Shown: piece by piece, positions 1-5,746 of the stretch
How the letters are laid out: each line of letters starts with the position of its first letter
How positions within the stretch are numbered: the first letter of the stretch is position 1
Assembly (NCBI GenBank): GCA_003485185.1
Contig: DNAS01000184.1
Span: 4,718-16,600, forward strand
Length of the DNA: 11,883 nt
Direction of reading: 5' to 3'
Origin: Phycisphaerales bacterium
Lineage (GTDB): Bacteria > Planctomycetota > Phycisphaerae > SM23-33
Position numbers and translations under genes: made by a program
The notes under the pieces: model-generated
What the model saw: the letters and a program-made list of their open reading frames with translations, nothing else
Database searches by the model: none
What the model was told of the DNA's origin: nothing

Positions 1-185
1 ACGCCGCCGAGGACGGCGTACTTGGCGGCTGCGTACGGCGCGTCAAACGGCGGCAGGTCGGCGCGGAACAGGTCGAGCGTCTCCACGGCGACGCCCCGGA
101 GCGATTGGAGGAACCGCCGCCCCACGCGGACGGAGAACGACTCGTCCCCGCGCGGGCTGGCGACAATATGCAGGATGCTTTTCAT
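1..185 (-). CDS. Azoreductase/NAD(P)H-quinone-reductase-like flavodoxin-fold protein, 5' part only
   Basis: This is the first 61 codons of a minus-strand gene that leaves the window at base 1. It starts MKSILHIVASPRGDESFS and continues with VETLDLFRADLPPFD. This matches the N-terminus of FMN-dependent NADH-azoreductases (AcpD/AzoR type): a first beta strand, a phosphate-binding loop with S-P-R-G-x-x-S, then a strand ending in D-L-x-x-x-x-L-P. The family reduces quinones or azo compounds with NAD(P)H in the cytoplasm. ATG at 185 is preceded by an AAAGGGG ribosome site 6 bases upstream. The gene begins 32 bases after the stop of the zinc dehydrogenase on the same strand, so the two are probably co-transcribed. 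The catalytic middle and C-terminus are not visible, so only the fold family is assigned. Confidence 0.7.
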   Translation of the reverse strand, partial: MKSILHIVASPRGDESFSVRVGRRFLQSLRGVAVETLDLFRADLPPFDAPYAAAKYAVLGG

Positions 186-217
186 GGCGTGCCCCTTTCA
201 CGCCATTGTAGGCGCGA

Positions 218-1270
218 TCAGGACTCGGCGGCCACTCGGATCATCGCCTTGACGATGCCGTCGCGGTAGTCGGCCACCAGATCGTACGCCTCCTGCGACT
301 GATCGAGCGTGAACCGGTGCGTCACCAGGGGGTCCAGGTCCACTTCGCCGCGGGCGACGAGGTCGATGGCCTCCTGGACACATTCGTTCTGGCGGCGGAC
401 GTTCTGGATGCAGAGTTCCTTGCGGCGGTAGAAGTTCATGTCGAAGCTGACGCGGCTGTCCACCGGGATTCCCGCGACGGCCATCACGCCGCCGGGGGTG
501 AGCAGGACGCCACCCTCGTCGATGGTTTCCTGCTTTCCGGCGCACTCGAAGACAGCGTCCACGCCGAGCGGTTCGCGGCGGGCGATCTCGGCGGCGCCTT
601 CGCCGTTCTTCCCGTCGCCGGTCCAGTCGGCGCCCATGCGGTCGGCCAGCGCGCGGCGCTCGGACAGCAGCTCGGTGACATACGCGGGGCAGTCGGGCGC
701 GAGATGCTTCATCGCCGCCAGGACGCACAGGCCGATGGGCCCGGTGCCGAGGATGGCGGCCTTGCCCAGGCGCCCCCGCGCCGCCGCCAGCTTCACCGCG
801 TGCAGACCGATGGCGAACGGTTCGGTGAGCACCGCCTGCTCGAACGTCATGGCGTCGGGGATCGGCACGCAGCTTCGCGCGGGCATGATGATCTGCTCGG
901 TCATGGCGCCGGCGGCCTGTCCGGGGCAGCCGAGGAATTTCTGTTTGCGGCAGGTGTTGATCCGCCCGGCGCGGCACTGGTCGCAGGTGGTGCACCACAG
1001 GAGCGGATCAACGGCCACCCGGTCGCCCGGGCGGAGGGTCTTGACGGCCTGTCCGACCTTCAGCACCGTCGCGGCGCATTCGTGCCCGACGATCCACGGA
1101 AACTCCACCACCTGCGCGCCGATCCGTCCGTCGCGGTAGTAGTGCATGTCCGAGCCGCACACGCCCACCGTCTCGACGCGCAGCAGCACGTCTTCGGCGT
1201 GCTCCAGCTTCGGGGCGGGCACGTCGCGGATTTCCATCGTCCTCGTCGCCGTCAGAACCGCAGCTTTCAT
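218..1270 (-). CDS. Zinc-dependent medium-chain alcohol/polyol dehydrogenase
   Basis: A 350-residue protein of the sorbitol/threonine dehydrogenase branch of the medium-chain dehydrogenases, which oxidise secondary alcohols with NAD(P)+. Visible features are the catalytic-zinc ligands C38 (in VGVCGSDMHYY) and H63-E64 (GHE), structural-zinc cysteines C93, C96, C99 and C107, E150 in TEP, and the nucleotide loop GTGPIG at 175-180. An acidic residue ends the second Rossmann strand (VTELLSERR), which favours NAD+ over NADP+. Length and motifs are complete. ATG at 1270 is chosen because AAAGGAG lies 5 bases upstream; a GTG six bases earlier overlaps that ribosome site and is unlikely. The gene is divergent from etfB and followed 32 bases later by the azoreductase-like gene. 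The substrate cannot be read from the sequence; a sugar alcohol or 3-hydroxy acid is possible. Confidence 0.9.
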   Translation of the reverse strand: MKAAVLTATRTMEIRDVPAPKLEHAEDVLLRVETVGVCGSDMHYYRDGRIGAQVVEFPWIVGHECAATVLKVGQAVKTLRPGDRVAVDPLLWCTTCDQCRAGRINTCRKQKFLGCPGQAAGAMTEQIIMPARSCVPIPDAMTFEQAVLTEPFAIGLHAVKLAAARGRLGKAAILGTGPIGLCVLAAMKHLAPDCPAYVTELLSERRALADRMGADWTGDGKNGEGAAEIARREPLGVDAVFECAGKQETIDEGGVLLTPGGVMAVAGIPVDSRVSFDMNFYRRKELCIQNVRRQNECVQEAIDLVARGEVDLDPLVTHRFTLDQSQEAYDLVADYRDGIVKAMIRVAAES

Positions 1271-1295
1271 GATCACTCCTTTGCTCAGGCGGGGA

Positions 1296-1324
1296 AGTAT
1301 AGCAGAATTCTCCCCATAGGCCAG
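1296..1324 (-). promoter_or_regulatory. Possible promoter of the zinc dehydrogenase
   Basis: On the minus strand a good -10 box TATACT (1301-1296) lies 25 bases upstream of the chosen start. The hexamer 17 bases further up is CTGGCC (1324-1319), a poor -35. Only the -10 is convincing. Confidence 0.35.
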
Positions 1325-1332
1325 CAGATTGC

Positions 1333-1351
1333 CGGAAGACTGACGGAAGAC
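1333..1351. repeat. Pair of CGGAAGAC direct repeats upstream of etfB
   Basis: CGGAAGAC occurs at 1333-1340 and again at 1344-1351, with an 11-base period of about one helical turn. The second copy ends 6 bases before the proposed etfB -35 box, which is a typical place for an activator site. No regulator is identified. Confidence 0.35.
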
Positions 1352-1357
1352 AGGGCC

Positions 1358-1386
1358 TTGATTGCCTCCCGCCTAGCGGCTACAAA
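1358..1386 (+). promoter_or_regulatory. Candidate promoter of the etfB-etfA-oxidase unit
   Basis: TTGATT (1358-1363) and TACAAA (1381-1386) are separated by exactly 17 bases, and each matches the sigma-70 consensus at 4 of 6 positions. The spacer holds a small inverted repeat, CCGC-CTA-GCGG (1369-1379). The etfB start is 29 bases beyond the -10 box. Confidence 0.4.
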
Positions 1387-1415
1387 GAGTGATTCACGCA
1401 TCTGAGGGAGCGATC

Positions 1416-2213
1416 ATGAGAATCGTGGTTCCGATCAAGCAGGTGCCGGAGACCAATGCCGTCCGGATGGACGAGGCGACGGGCACGATGATCCGCGAGG
1501 GCGTCGAGGCGATCATCAATCCGCTGGACTTGTACGCGATCGAGGCGGCCATCCGCCTGCGCGAGGCCCACGGGGGCGAGGTGACGGCCGTGTCGATGGG
1601 CCCGCCGAAGGCGATGACCGCGCTCCGCGAGGCGATGGCGATGGGGTGCGACTCGGCCGTCCTGCTCAGCGACAAGGCGTTCGCCGGCAGCGACACGTGG
1701 GCGACGAGCTACGTGCTGTCGGCGGCCGTCCGCCGGATGGGCGAGTTCGACCTCGTGCTCTGCGGCGAGCGCGCCACCGACGGCGACACGGGGCAGGTGG
1801 GCCCGGGCATCGCGGCGTTCCTCGGACTTCCGGTGGTCAGCTACGTCAGCCGCATCGAGTCCGTCGCCGACGGGCGATGCCGGATGCACCGGCTTGTCGA
1901 GGACGGCTACGAGGTGCTCGAGGCGGACCTGCCCTGCGTGCTGACGGTGGTCAAGGAGATTTCCGATCCGCGCCTGCCGACGCTGCGGGGCAAGCAGAAG
2001 GCCAAGCGCGCGGACGTGCCGGTGTGGACGGCGGGCGACCTGGACGTGGAGCCTTCCAAGCTGGGCCTGGAGGGCTCGCCCACGCGCGTGGTGAAAATCT
2101 TCCGTCCGAGCGTCGCGCGGAAATGCGAAAAACTTCTCGCCGCCGACGAGACGTCCGTCGCCACGGCCGCCGATCGCGTGGTGGAATTCCTCCAGACCAG
2201 GGAACTCATCTGA
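1416..2213 (+). CDS. etfB: Electron transfer flavoprotein beta subunit, bifurcating type
   Basis: A 265-residue ETF beta subunit, which carries electrons between an acyl-CoA or hydroxyacid dehydrogenase and NAD/ferredoxin or the quinone pool. Visible are the N-terminus MRIVVPIKQVPET, NPLDLYAIEAA (35-45), the nucleotide-binding segment DGDTGQVGP (122-130), and the ETF signature region VVKEISDPRLPTLRGK (178-193) with the later PVWTAGDL. The arrangement resembles ETFs of flavin-based electron-bifurcating complexes more than mitochondrial-type ETFs; this is judged by eye. ATG at 1416 follows GAGGGAG by 5 bases. An in-frame GTG at 1389 would add nine residues absent from the family. It is the first gene of a plus-strand unit with etfA 56 bases downstream. 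Confidence 0.93.
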   Translation: MRIVVPIKQVPETNAVRMDEATGTMIREGVEAIINPLDLYAIEAAIRLREAHGGEVTAVSMGPPKAMTALREAMAMGCDSAVLLSDKAFAGSDTWATSYVLSAAVRRMGEFDLVLCGERATDGDTGQVGPGIAAFLGLPVVSYVSRIESVADGRCRMHRLVEDGYEVLEADLPCVLTVVKEISDPRLPTLRGKQKAKRADVPVWTAGDLDVEPSKLGLEGSPTRVVKIFRPSVARKCEKLLAADETSVATAADRVVEFLQTRELI

Positions 2214-2223
2214 CAAAGCACGA

Positions 2224-2247
2224 AATCCGAAGCACAAATTTCGGATT
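2224..2247. repeat. Inverted repeat in the etfB-etfA gap
   Basis: AATCCGAA (2224-2231) and TTCGGATT (2240-2247) form a perfect 8-bp stem with an 8-base loop in the 56-base gap between etfB and etfA. No U-tract follows, so it is not a standard terminator. It may be a small dispersed repeat or an mRNA processing or stability element. Confidence 0.5.
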
Positions 2248-2269
2248 GGGTTGAGGGCAGGAGAGGCAG

Positions 2270-3289
2270 ATGCGGCATAGCGGAGTGTGGATACTGGCCG
2301 AGCAGCAAGGCGGGCGGGTGCAGCGGATCAGTCACGAGCTTCTGACGCGCGGGCGGGCGCTGGCGGACAAGCGCGGCTGCGAGCTTGCGGCCGTGATCTT
2401 CGGCAACCGCATCGACGCCGCGGACCTTTCCGAACTCATCGATCGCGGGGCGGACCGCGTGATCGCGATGGAATCGCCGCGACTGGAGCACTTCCTGGTG
2501 GAGCCGTACGCCGCGTGCCTGCTGAAGCTGCTGGCGGACCGGCGCCCGGAAATCGTCATCGCCGGCGCGACGACGACCGGTCGCACCCTGATGCCGTACG
2601 TGGCGATTCTCGCGCACGCGGGCCTGACGGCCGACTGCACTGAGCTGGACATCGAGGCGGGCACGGGCAACCTGCTCCAGACCCGCCCCGCCATCGGCGG
2701 AAACATTTTGGCGACGATCAAGACGCCGCGCCACCGCCCGCAGATGGCGACGGTGCGCCCGCGGAGCACCCGTCCCGCCGACCGCGCGCCCGGGCGCAAG
2801 GGGCAAATCGAACGCCTGGCTGCCCCGGCTGACCTGCCCCCGTCGCGCGTGCGGCGCGTGGACTTCGTGCCCAGCGCCGACGAGCACGGCCTCCAGGACG
2901 CCGACGCGGTGGTGGCCGTCGGACGCGGAATCAAGAAGGCCGACAACCTGCCCGTCGCGCGGAAGCTCGCCGACGCCCTGGGCGCCGCCCTCGGCGCGAC
3001 GCGCGACGTGGTGGACCGCGGCTGGCTGAGCTACCCCCACCAGATCGGACTGTCGGGCAAGACCGTCACGCCGCGCCTGTACGTCGCGCTGGGCGTCTCG
3101 GGCAGCATCCAGCACCTGGCGGGCATGCAGACGGCAGAGACGATCGTCGCCGTCAACACCGACCCCGACGCGCAGATCTTTCACGTGGCGGATTTCGGGA
3201 TCGTGGGCAGCCTGTTCGACGTCGCGCCGGCGCTGACCGCGAAGCTCCGCGCGGCGCAAGGCAAACCGGGCGGCGAAGAATCGAAATAA
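2270..3289 (+). CDS. etfA: Electron transfer flavoprotein alpha subunit, bifurcating type
   Basis: A 339-residue ETF alpha subunit, partner of EtfB and binder of the electron-transferring FAD. The N-terminal alpha/beta domain begins GVWILAEQQGGRVQRIS (5-21). The linker shows GGNILATIKTPRHRPQMATV (143-162). The C-terminal FAD domain has GRGIKKADN (218-226), LGATRDVVDRGW (241-252), SGSIQHLAGM (277-286) and NTDPDAQIFHVADFGIVG (296-313). ATG at 2270 follows AGGAG by 6 bases. The protein lacks the N-terminal ferredoxin-like Cys-cluster extension known from some lactate-dehydrogenase-linked EtfA proteins; no CxxC motif is present. If the complex bifurcates, free ferredoxin would have to dock directly. 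The next gene is an FAD-linked 2-hydroxyacid dehydrogenase after a 182-base structured gap. Confidence 0.93.
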   Translation: MRHSGVWILAEQQGGRVQRISHELLTRGRALADKRGCELAAVIFGNRIDAADLSELIDRGADRVIAMESPRLEHFLVEPYAACLLKLLADRRPEIVIAGATTTGRTLMPYVAILAHAGLTADCTELDIEAGTGNLLQTRPAIGGNILATIKTPRHRPQMATVRPRSTRPADRAPGRKGQIERLAAPADLPPSRVRRVDFVPSADEHGLQDADAVVAVGRGIKKADNLPVARKLADALGAALGATRDVVDRGWLSYPHQIGLSGKTVTPRLYVALGVSGSIQHLAGMQTAETIVAVNTDPDAQIFHVADFGIVGSLFDVAPALTAKLRAAQGKPGGEESK

Positions 3290-3307
3290 GGAGACGAAAG
3301 AGGTGGT

Positions 3308-3358
3308 CATAATTTGTGACAACCTCGGCCGACTTGAAATCACAGATTATGATTTCAA
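3308..3358 (+). promoter_or_regulatory. Two mutually exclusive stem-loops between etfA and the oxidase gene
   Basis: Stem A pairs 3308-3319 (CATAATTTGTGA) with 3340-3351 (TCACAGATTATG): 12 bp with one G-U wobble and a 20-base loop. Stem B pairs 3334-3342 (TTGAAATCA) with 3350-3358 (TGATTTCAA): 9 bp, perfect, with a 7-base loop. The right arm of A overlaps both arms of B, so both cannot form at once. This is the geometry of an attenuator or switch. The loop of A contains the palindrome TCGGCCGA. No U-tract follows stem B, so simple termination is not evident. It could also be a degenerate palindromic repeat. Confidence 0.45.
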
Positions 3359-3384
3359 ATCAGCGGTGCGACGGGCGTCGGGTG

Positions 3385-3411
3385 CCACCCTCAAGCGAAG
3401 CTTGAGGGTGG
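3385..3411. repeat. Perfect 12-bp hairpin upstream of the oxidase gene
   Basis: CCACCCTCAAGC (3385-3396), loop GAA, then its exact reverse complement (3400-3411). It is followed by GAAAATC on the plus strand, so no intrinsic-terminator U-tract is present on either strand. It sits 60 bases before the oxidase start. It may be an mRNA-stability or processing element, or a dispersed palindromic unit. Confidence 0.7.
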
Positions 3412-3471
3412 AAAATCTGCCGTAACGCACAATGAATTCCGCGGACAGTGAAGATACGGAGCAGGATACTC

Positions 3472-4911
3472 ATGGTTGAAACGACCTACAATCCGGTGAC
3501 GCCCGCCATCGCGGACGAGTTGCGGCGGATCGTCGGAGACCGCTTCGTCCTCTTCGGCGACGCCGAGAAGCTCGAGCCCTACTCGCACGACGAGGTGCCC
3601 GACCGCCGCTACGCGCACATGCCCGAGGCCGTCGTGCGACCGGACTCGGCCGAGCAGATCGCCGCCATCCTCAAGCTCGCCAACCGCGAGCGGATCGCCG
3701 TCACGCCGCGCGGCGCGGGCAGCGGGCTGTCCGGCGGCGCCGTGCCGCTCCACGGCGGAATCGTCCTGCTGTGCGACCGGATGAACCGCATCGTGGAGCT
3801 CGACCGCGAGAACCTCATGATCGTCGTCGAACCGGGCGTGGTGACGGCCGAGATCAACGAGCACCTCCGCTCCTACGGGCTGTTCTACGCGGGCTACCCC
3901 ATGAGCCTCGAGACGTGCTACGTCGGCGGGAACGTGGCCGAGAACGCCGGCGGCGGAAAGGCCGTCAAGTACGGCGTCACGGGGCGCTACGTGCTCGGTC
4001 TGGAGATGGTCACCCCCACCGGCGAGATCGTCCAGCTCGGCGGAAAGCTGCTCAAGGACGTCACCGGGTACAACTTCATCGGACTGATGGTCGGAAGCGA
4101 GGGCACGCTCGGCGTGTTCACGAAGATCACGCTCAAGCTGCTTCCGCTGCCGAAGGCGAACGTGGACCTGCTGGCGCTGTTCGAGACGGCCGAGGCCGCC
4201 ATCGCGGCCGTGCCCAAAATCCAGACCGAGAGCGGAATCATTCCGACGGCCATCGAGTTCATGGACCGCACGAGCGTCCAGGCCGCCTGCGAGTACCTCA
4301 ACGAGAGCCTCCCCTACCGCCAGGCTGGCGCGATGCTGCTGATCACCGTCGACGGGCCCGACGCCGGGCAGGTGGAAACGGAATACGAGGCCATCGGCGA
4401 ACTGTGCCTCCAGGCCGGGGCGACGGAAGTGTACGTCGCCGACAACTACACCACCAGCGAGCGCATCTGGAAGGTGCGCCGCAACATCGCCGAGGCGTTC
4501 GCGCTGCTCTCGAAGCTCCAGGCCAACGAGGACCTGGTGGTTCCCCCAGCGGCCATCCCGCAACTGGTGACCGGCGTGGGGCGGCTCGCCGCCAAGTACG
4601 GCGTGCACGCTCCCTGCTACGGACACGCCGGCGACGGGAACATCCACACGCGCATCAGCCCGCCGGCCGAGACCACCGAGGCGCAGTGGAACGAGCTGGC
4701 GCCGAAGGTGCTCACCGAGCTGTACGCCCTGACGGCCTCGCTGGGCGGAAAGCTCAGCGGCGAGCACGGCATCGGCCACAAGCGCAAGAAGTACATGCCG
4801 CTGTTCGTCAGCGAGTCGTACCTGGACATGGCCAGGGCGGTCAAACGCGCGATGGACCCCAACAACATCCTCAACCCGGGGAAGATTTTTGATGTGGAGA
4901 GGAAGGACTGA
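3472..4911 (+). CDS. FAD-linked 2-hydroxyacid (lactate/glycolate) dehydrogenase, GlcD/LctD family
   Basis: A 479-residue protein of the FAD-binding-4/FAD-oxidase-C family, which oxidises D-lactate, glycolate or related 2-hydroxyacids to 2-oxoacids. The FAD domain shows PEAVVRPDSAEQI (51-63), the pyrophosphate loop PRGAGSGLSGG (79-89), GGNVAENAGGGKAVKYG (152-168) and GSEGTLG (208-214). The C-terminal domain has NEDLVVP (352-358), the metal/substrate histidines in GHAGDGNIH (384-392) and SGEHGIGHKRKKYM (429-442), and the end motif DPNNILNPGKIF. ATG at 3472 follows AGGA by 5 bases; GTG at 3448 lacks support. No iron-sulfur subunit (GlcF) or GlcE follows. With etfB and etfA upstream, EtfBA is the likely electron acceptor. 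Its TGA lies inside a 22-base repeat also found at araC. Confidence 0.9.
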   Translation: MVETTYNPVTPAIADELRRIVGDRFVLFGDAEKLEPYSHDEVPDRRYAHMPEAVVRPDSAEQIAAILKLANRERIAVTPRGAGSGLSGGAVPLHGGIVLLCDRMNRIVELDRENLMIVVEPGVVTAEINEHLRSYGLFYAGYPMSLETCYVGGNVAENAGGGKAVKYGVTGRYVLGLEMVTPTGEIVQLGGKLLKDVTGYNFIGLMVGSEGTLGVFTKITLKLLPLPKANVDLLALFETAEAAIAAVPKIQTESGIIPTAIEFMDRTSVQAACEYLNESLPYRQAGAMLLITVDGPDAGQVETEYEAIGELCLQAGATEVYVADNYTTSERIWKVRRNIAEAFALLSKLQANEDLVVPPAAIPQLVTGVGRLAAKYGVHAPCYGHAGDGNIHTRISPPAETTEAQWNELAPKVLTELYALTASLGGKLSGEHGIGHKRKKYMPLFVSESYLDMARAVKRAMDPNNILNPGKIFDVERKD

Positions 4912-4926
4912 GGACCGAGGACTGAG
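4905..4926 (+). repeat. 22-base repeat containing the oxidase stop codon (copy 1)
   Basis: A 22-mer beginning GGACTGAGGACCGAGG and ending ACTGAG, built of degenerate GGACTGA/GGACCGA units. It is identical to 11252-11273. Bases 5-7 are the TGA stop of the oxidase gene. Further degenerate GAGTGG/GAGTGA units follow to about 4960. Confidence 0.85.
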
Positions 4927-4965
4927 TGGGGAGTGCAGAGTGGTGAGTGAAGAGTGGCGAGTCTG

Positions 4966-5121
4966 GCGCCTCTTACAGAGCCGCGACCGTGAGGGAGCGG
5001 TCACCGGGATCCGCCGGGGGGAAAGGCCGAAGGCCAGCCGACAGGCCACGGCACGCCTGCCGTGCCAGGGAGGCCGAAGCTAAAAGCGGAAAGCGGAAAG
5101 CTGAAAACAAAGAGTGGCGAG
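4966..5121 (+). repeat. Composite intergenic repeat, left copy
   Basis: Bases 4966-5015 match the reverse complement of 8151-8200 at 46 of 50 positions; the core is GACCGTGAGGGAGC. Bases 5083-5121, built of AAAGCGG units then CTGAAAACAAAGAGTGGCGAG, match the reverse complement of 8098-8146 with small indels. Between the two blocks is an extra 65 or so bases with a hairpin CACGGCA-CGCC-TGCCGTG (5047-5064). The 4912-5154 gap holds no gene; this repeat fills most of it. Confidence 0.8.
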
Positions 5122-5132
5122 CCCCCCTCCGC

Positions 5133-5157
5133 GCGCGTGGACAAGCCACGCGCCCTA
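5133..5157 (-). repeat. Stop-codon hairpin cassette at the GIY-YIG gene
   Basis: On the minus strand the TAG stop (5157-5155) is followed by one G and then a perfect 8-bp stem, GCGCGTGG / CCACGCGC (5153-5146 with 5140-5133), with a 5-base loop. The same arrangement ends the glycoside-hydrolase-like gene at 5722-5746. No U-tract follows. Confidence 0.8.
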
Positions 5158-5439
5158 CCACTCACCTGAAGCAGGCCAACGGTTGTATCCGACCGAAGGC
5201 TCATTTGCTCGTAGCTTGCGGATGAACTCGACTTCCTTCTCGTTAACCTCCGTGTCTGATGCATCCGCGGACTGCCACAGAATCTGTTTCCGAATCGTGA
5301 AATCTCTCTGTTGCTCCAGCGTAAAGTCGGCCTCTACCAAAGCGGAATTGACGCTACCAAAGTAGGTCAAGGTACCCGTTAGATCTTTGCCCACGTATAT
5401 CTTGCCGTTGGGATAAGTTATCTTGTAAATGACCTTCAT
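5155..5439 (-). CDS. Small GIY-YIG nuclease-fold protein
   Basis: A 94-residue protein starting MKVIYKITYPNGKIYVGKD. VIY and YVG 10 residues apart are the GIY-YIG signature, followed by TYFGS (25-29) and a helix NEKEVEFIRKL (66-76) carrying the candidate metal-binding glutamate. The family cuts DNA and includes homing and repair nucleases. The usual arginine shortly after YIG is not evident, so activity is uncertain. ATG at 5439 has GAGG 11 bases upstream; a TTG at 5469 would add ten atypical residues. G+C is roughly one half by eye, well below its neighbours, suggesting recent acquisition. It stands alone among repeats, with no intron or transposase nearby. Its TAG stop is part of the hairpin cassette. 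Confidence 0.75.
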   Translation of the reverse strand: MKVIYKITYPNGKIYVGKDLTGTLTYFGSVNSALVEADFTLEQQRDFTIRKQILWQSADASDTEVNEKEVEFIRKLRANEPSVGYNRWPASGEW

Positions 5440-5544
5440 CGGGCACAGCCTCAAGCGGTCTCGGTTCAAACTTGGGAGACAATTGGCCGAGGGGACAGAA
5501 AAGGGGCAGGAACCTTTTCGTCACAGGCCCGCCCGATTGGCTGT
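5440..5544. other. Gene-free stretch with a GAAAAGG inverted repeat
   Basis: First part of the 304-base gap between the GIY-YIG gene and the glycoside-hydrolase-like gene. It holds GAAAAGG (5498-5504) and CCTTTTC (5513-5519) with an 8-base loop, next to GGGGACAG. The rest of the gap is the modular repeat at 5545-5672 and the hairpin at 5722-5746. No gene or clear promoter is seen. Confidence 0.5.
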
Positions 5545-5672
5545 CGTTCCCCGCCGCATGGAATCATGCTATCCACGACGGCGGGAAACGCAATGGAAAC
5601 GTGTCCGCCGGAAAAGCTCCCGCGCGGCGCTGGGAAAACAAAACAGCAAGAACCCCCGCTTTACAGCGGGGG
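5545..5672. repeat. Modular palindromic repeat, copy 1 (modules a, b and c)
   Basis: Module a: CGTTCCCCGCCG and CGGCGGGAAACG form a 12-bp stem (one wobble) around an inner GCATG-GAAT-CATGC hairpin. Module b: GCAATGGAAACG to the GCGCGGCGC run. Module c: AGCAAGAACCCCCGC with a GC hairpin. Copy 2 (7111-7208) has a and c; copy 3 (8011-8094) has a and b. All three lie in the same orientation. Confidence 0.75.
5636..5672 (-). terminator. Intrinsic-type terminator after the glycoside-hydrolase-like gene
   Basis: On the minus strand CCCCCGC / GCGGGGG (5672-5666 with 5659-5653, 6-base loop) is followed by TTCTTGCTGTTTTGTTTT, a U-rich if interrupted tract. It lies about 70 bases past the stop of the gene ending at 5744 and is module c of the repeat. 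Confidence 0.6.
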
Positions 5673-5721
5673 CTTGTTACACATTCCCGCTTGACCGCGG
5701 CGGTTTGTGAAAACCGTTCGC

Positions 5722-5746
5722 GCGCGTGGTTTTGCCACGCGCCCTA
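5722..5746 (-). repeat. Stop-codon hairpin cassette at the glycoside-hydrolase-like gene
   Basis: On the minus strand TAG (5746-5744), one G, then GCGCGTGG / CCACGCGC (5742-5735 with 5729-5722) with a 5-base loop. Arms, single-base spacer and stop codon are identical to 5133-5157; only the loop differs. Confidence 0.8.

Noticed and set aside
317..1405. Long plus-strand open frame antisense to the zinc dehydrogenase
   Set aside because: Product has no family motifs and is low-complexity Ala/Gly/Arg/His; it is a high-GC shadow of a gene with full zinc and Rossmann motifs. The same reasoning removes long antisense frames over etfB/etfA (1380-3343), the oxidase (3391-5049), the hydrolase (5726-6886), deoC (7011-8165) and the dehydrogenase operon (8386-10321).
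3385..3411. Intrinsic terminator of etfA
   Set aside because: The stem is perfect but followed by GAAAATC rather than a U-run, and the unit appears to continue into the oxidase gene.
4912..5154. CRISPR array
   Set aside because: The short GGACTGA and AAAGCGG units are degenerate and contiguous, with no spacers of constant length, and no cas gene is present.
5440..5743. tRNA or small structured RNA gene
   Set aside because: No cloverleaf, T-loop GTTCGAATC-type box or acceptor pairing was found; the structure is accounted for by the modular repeat hairpins.
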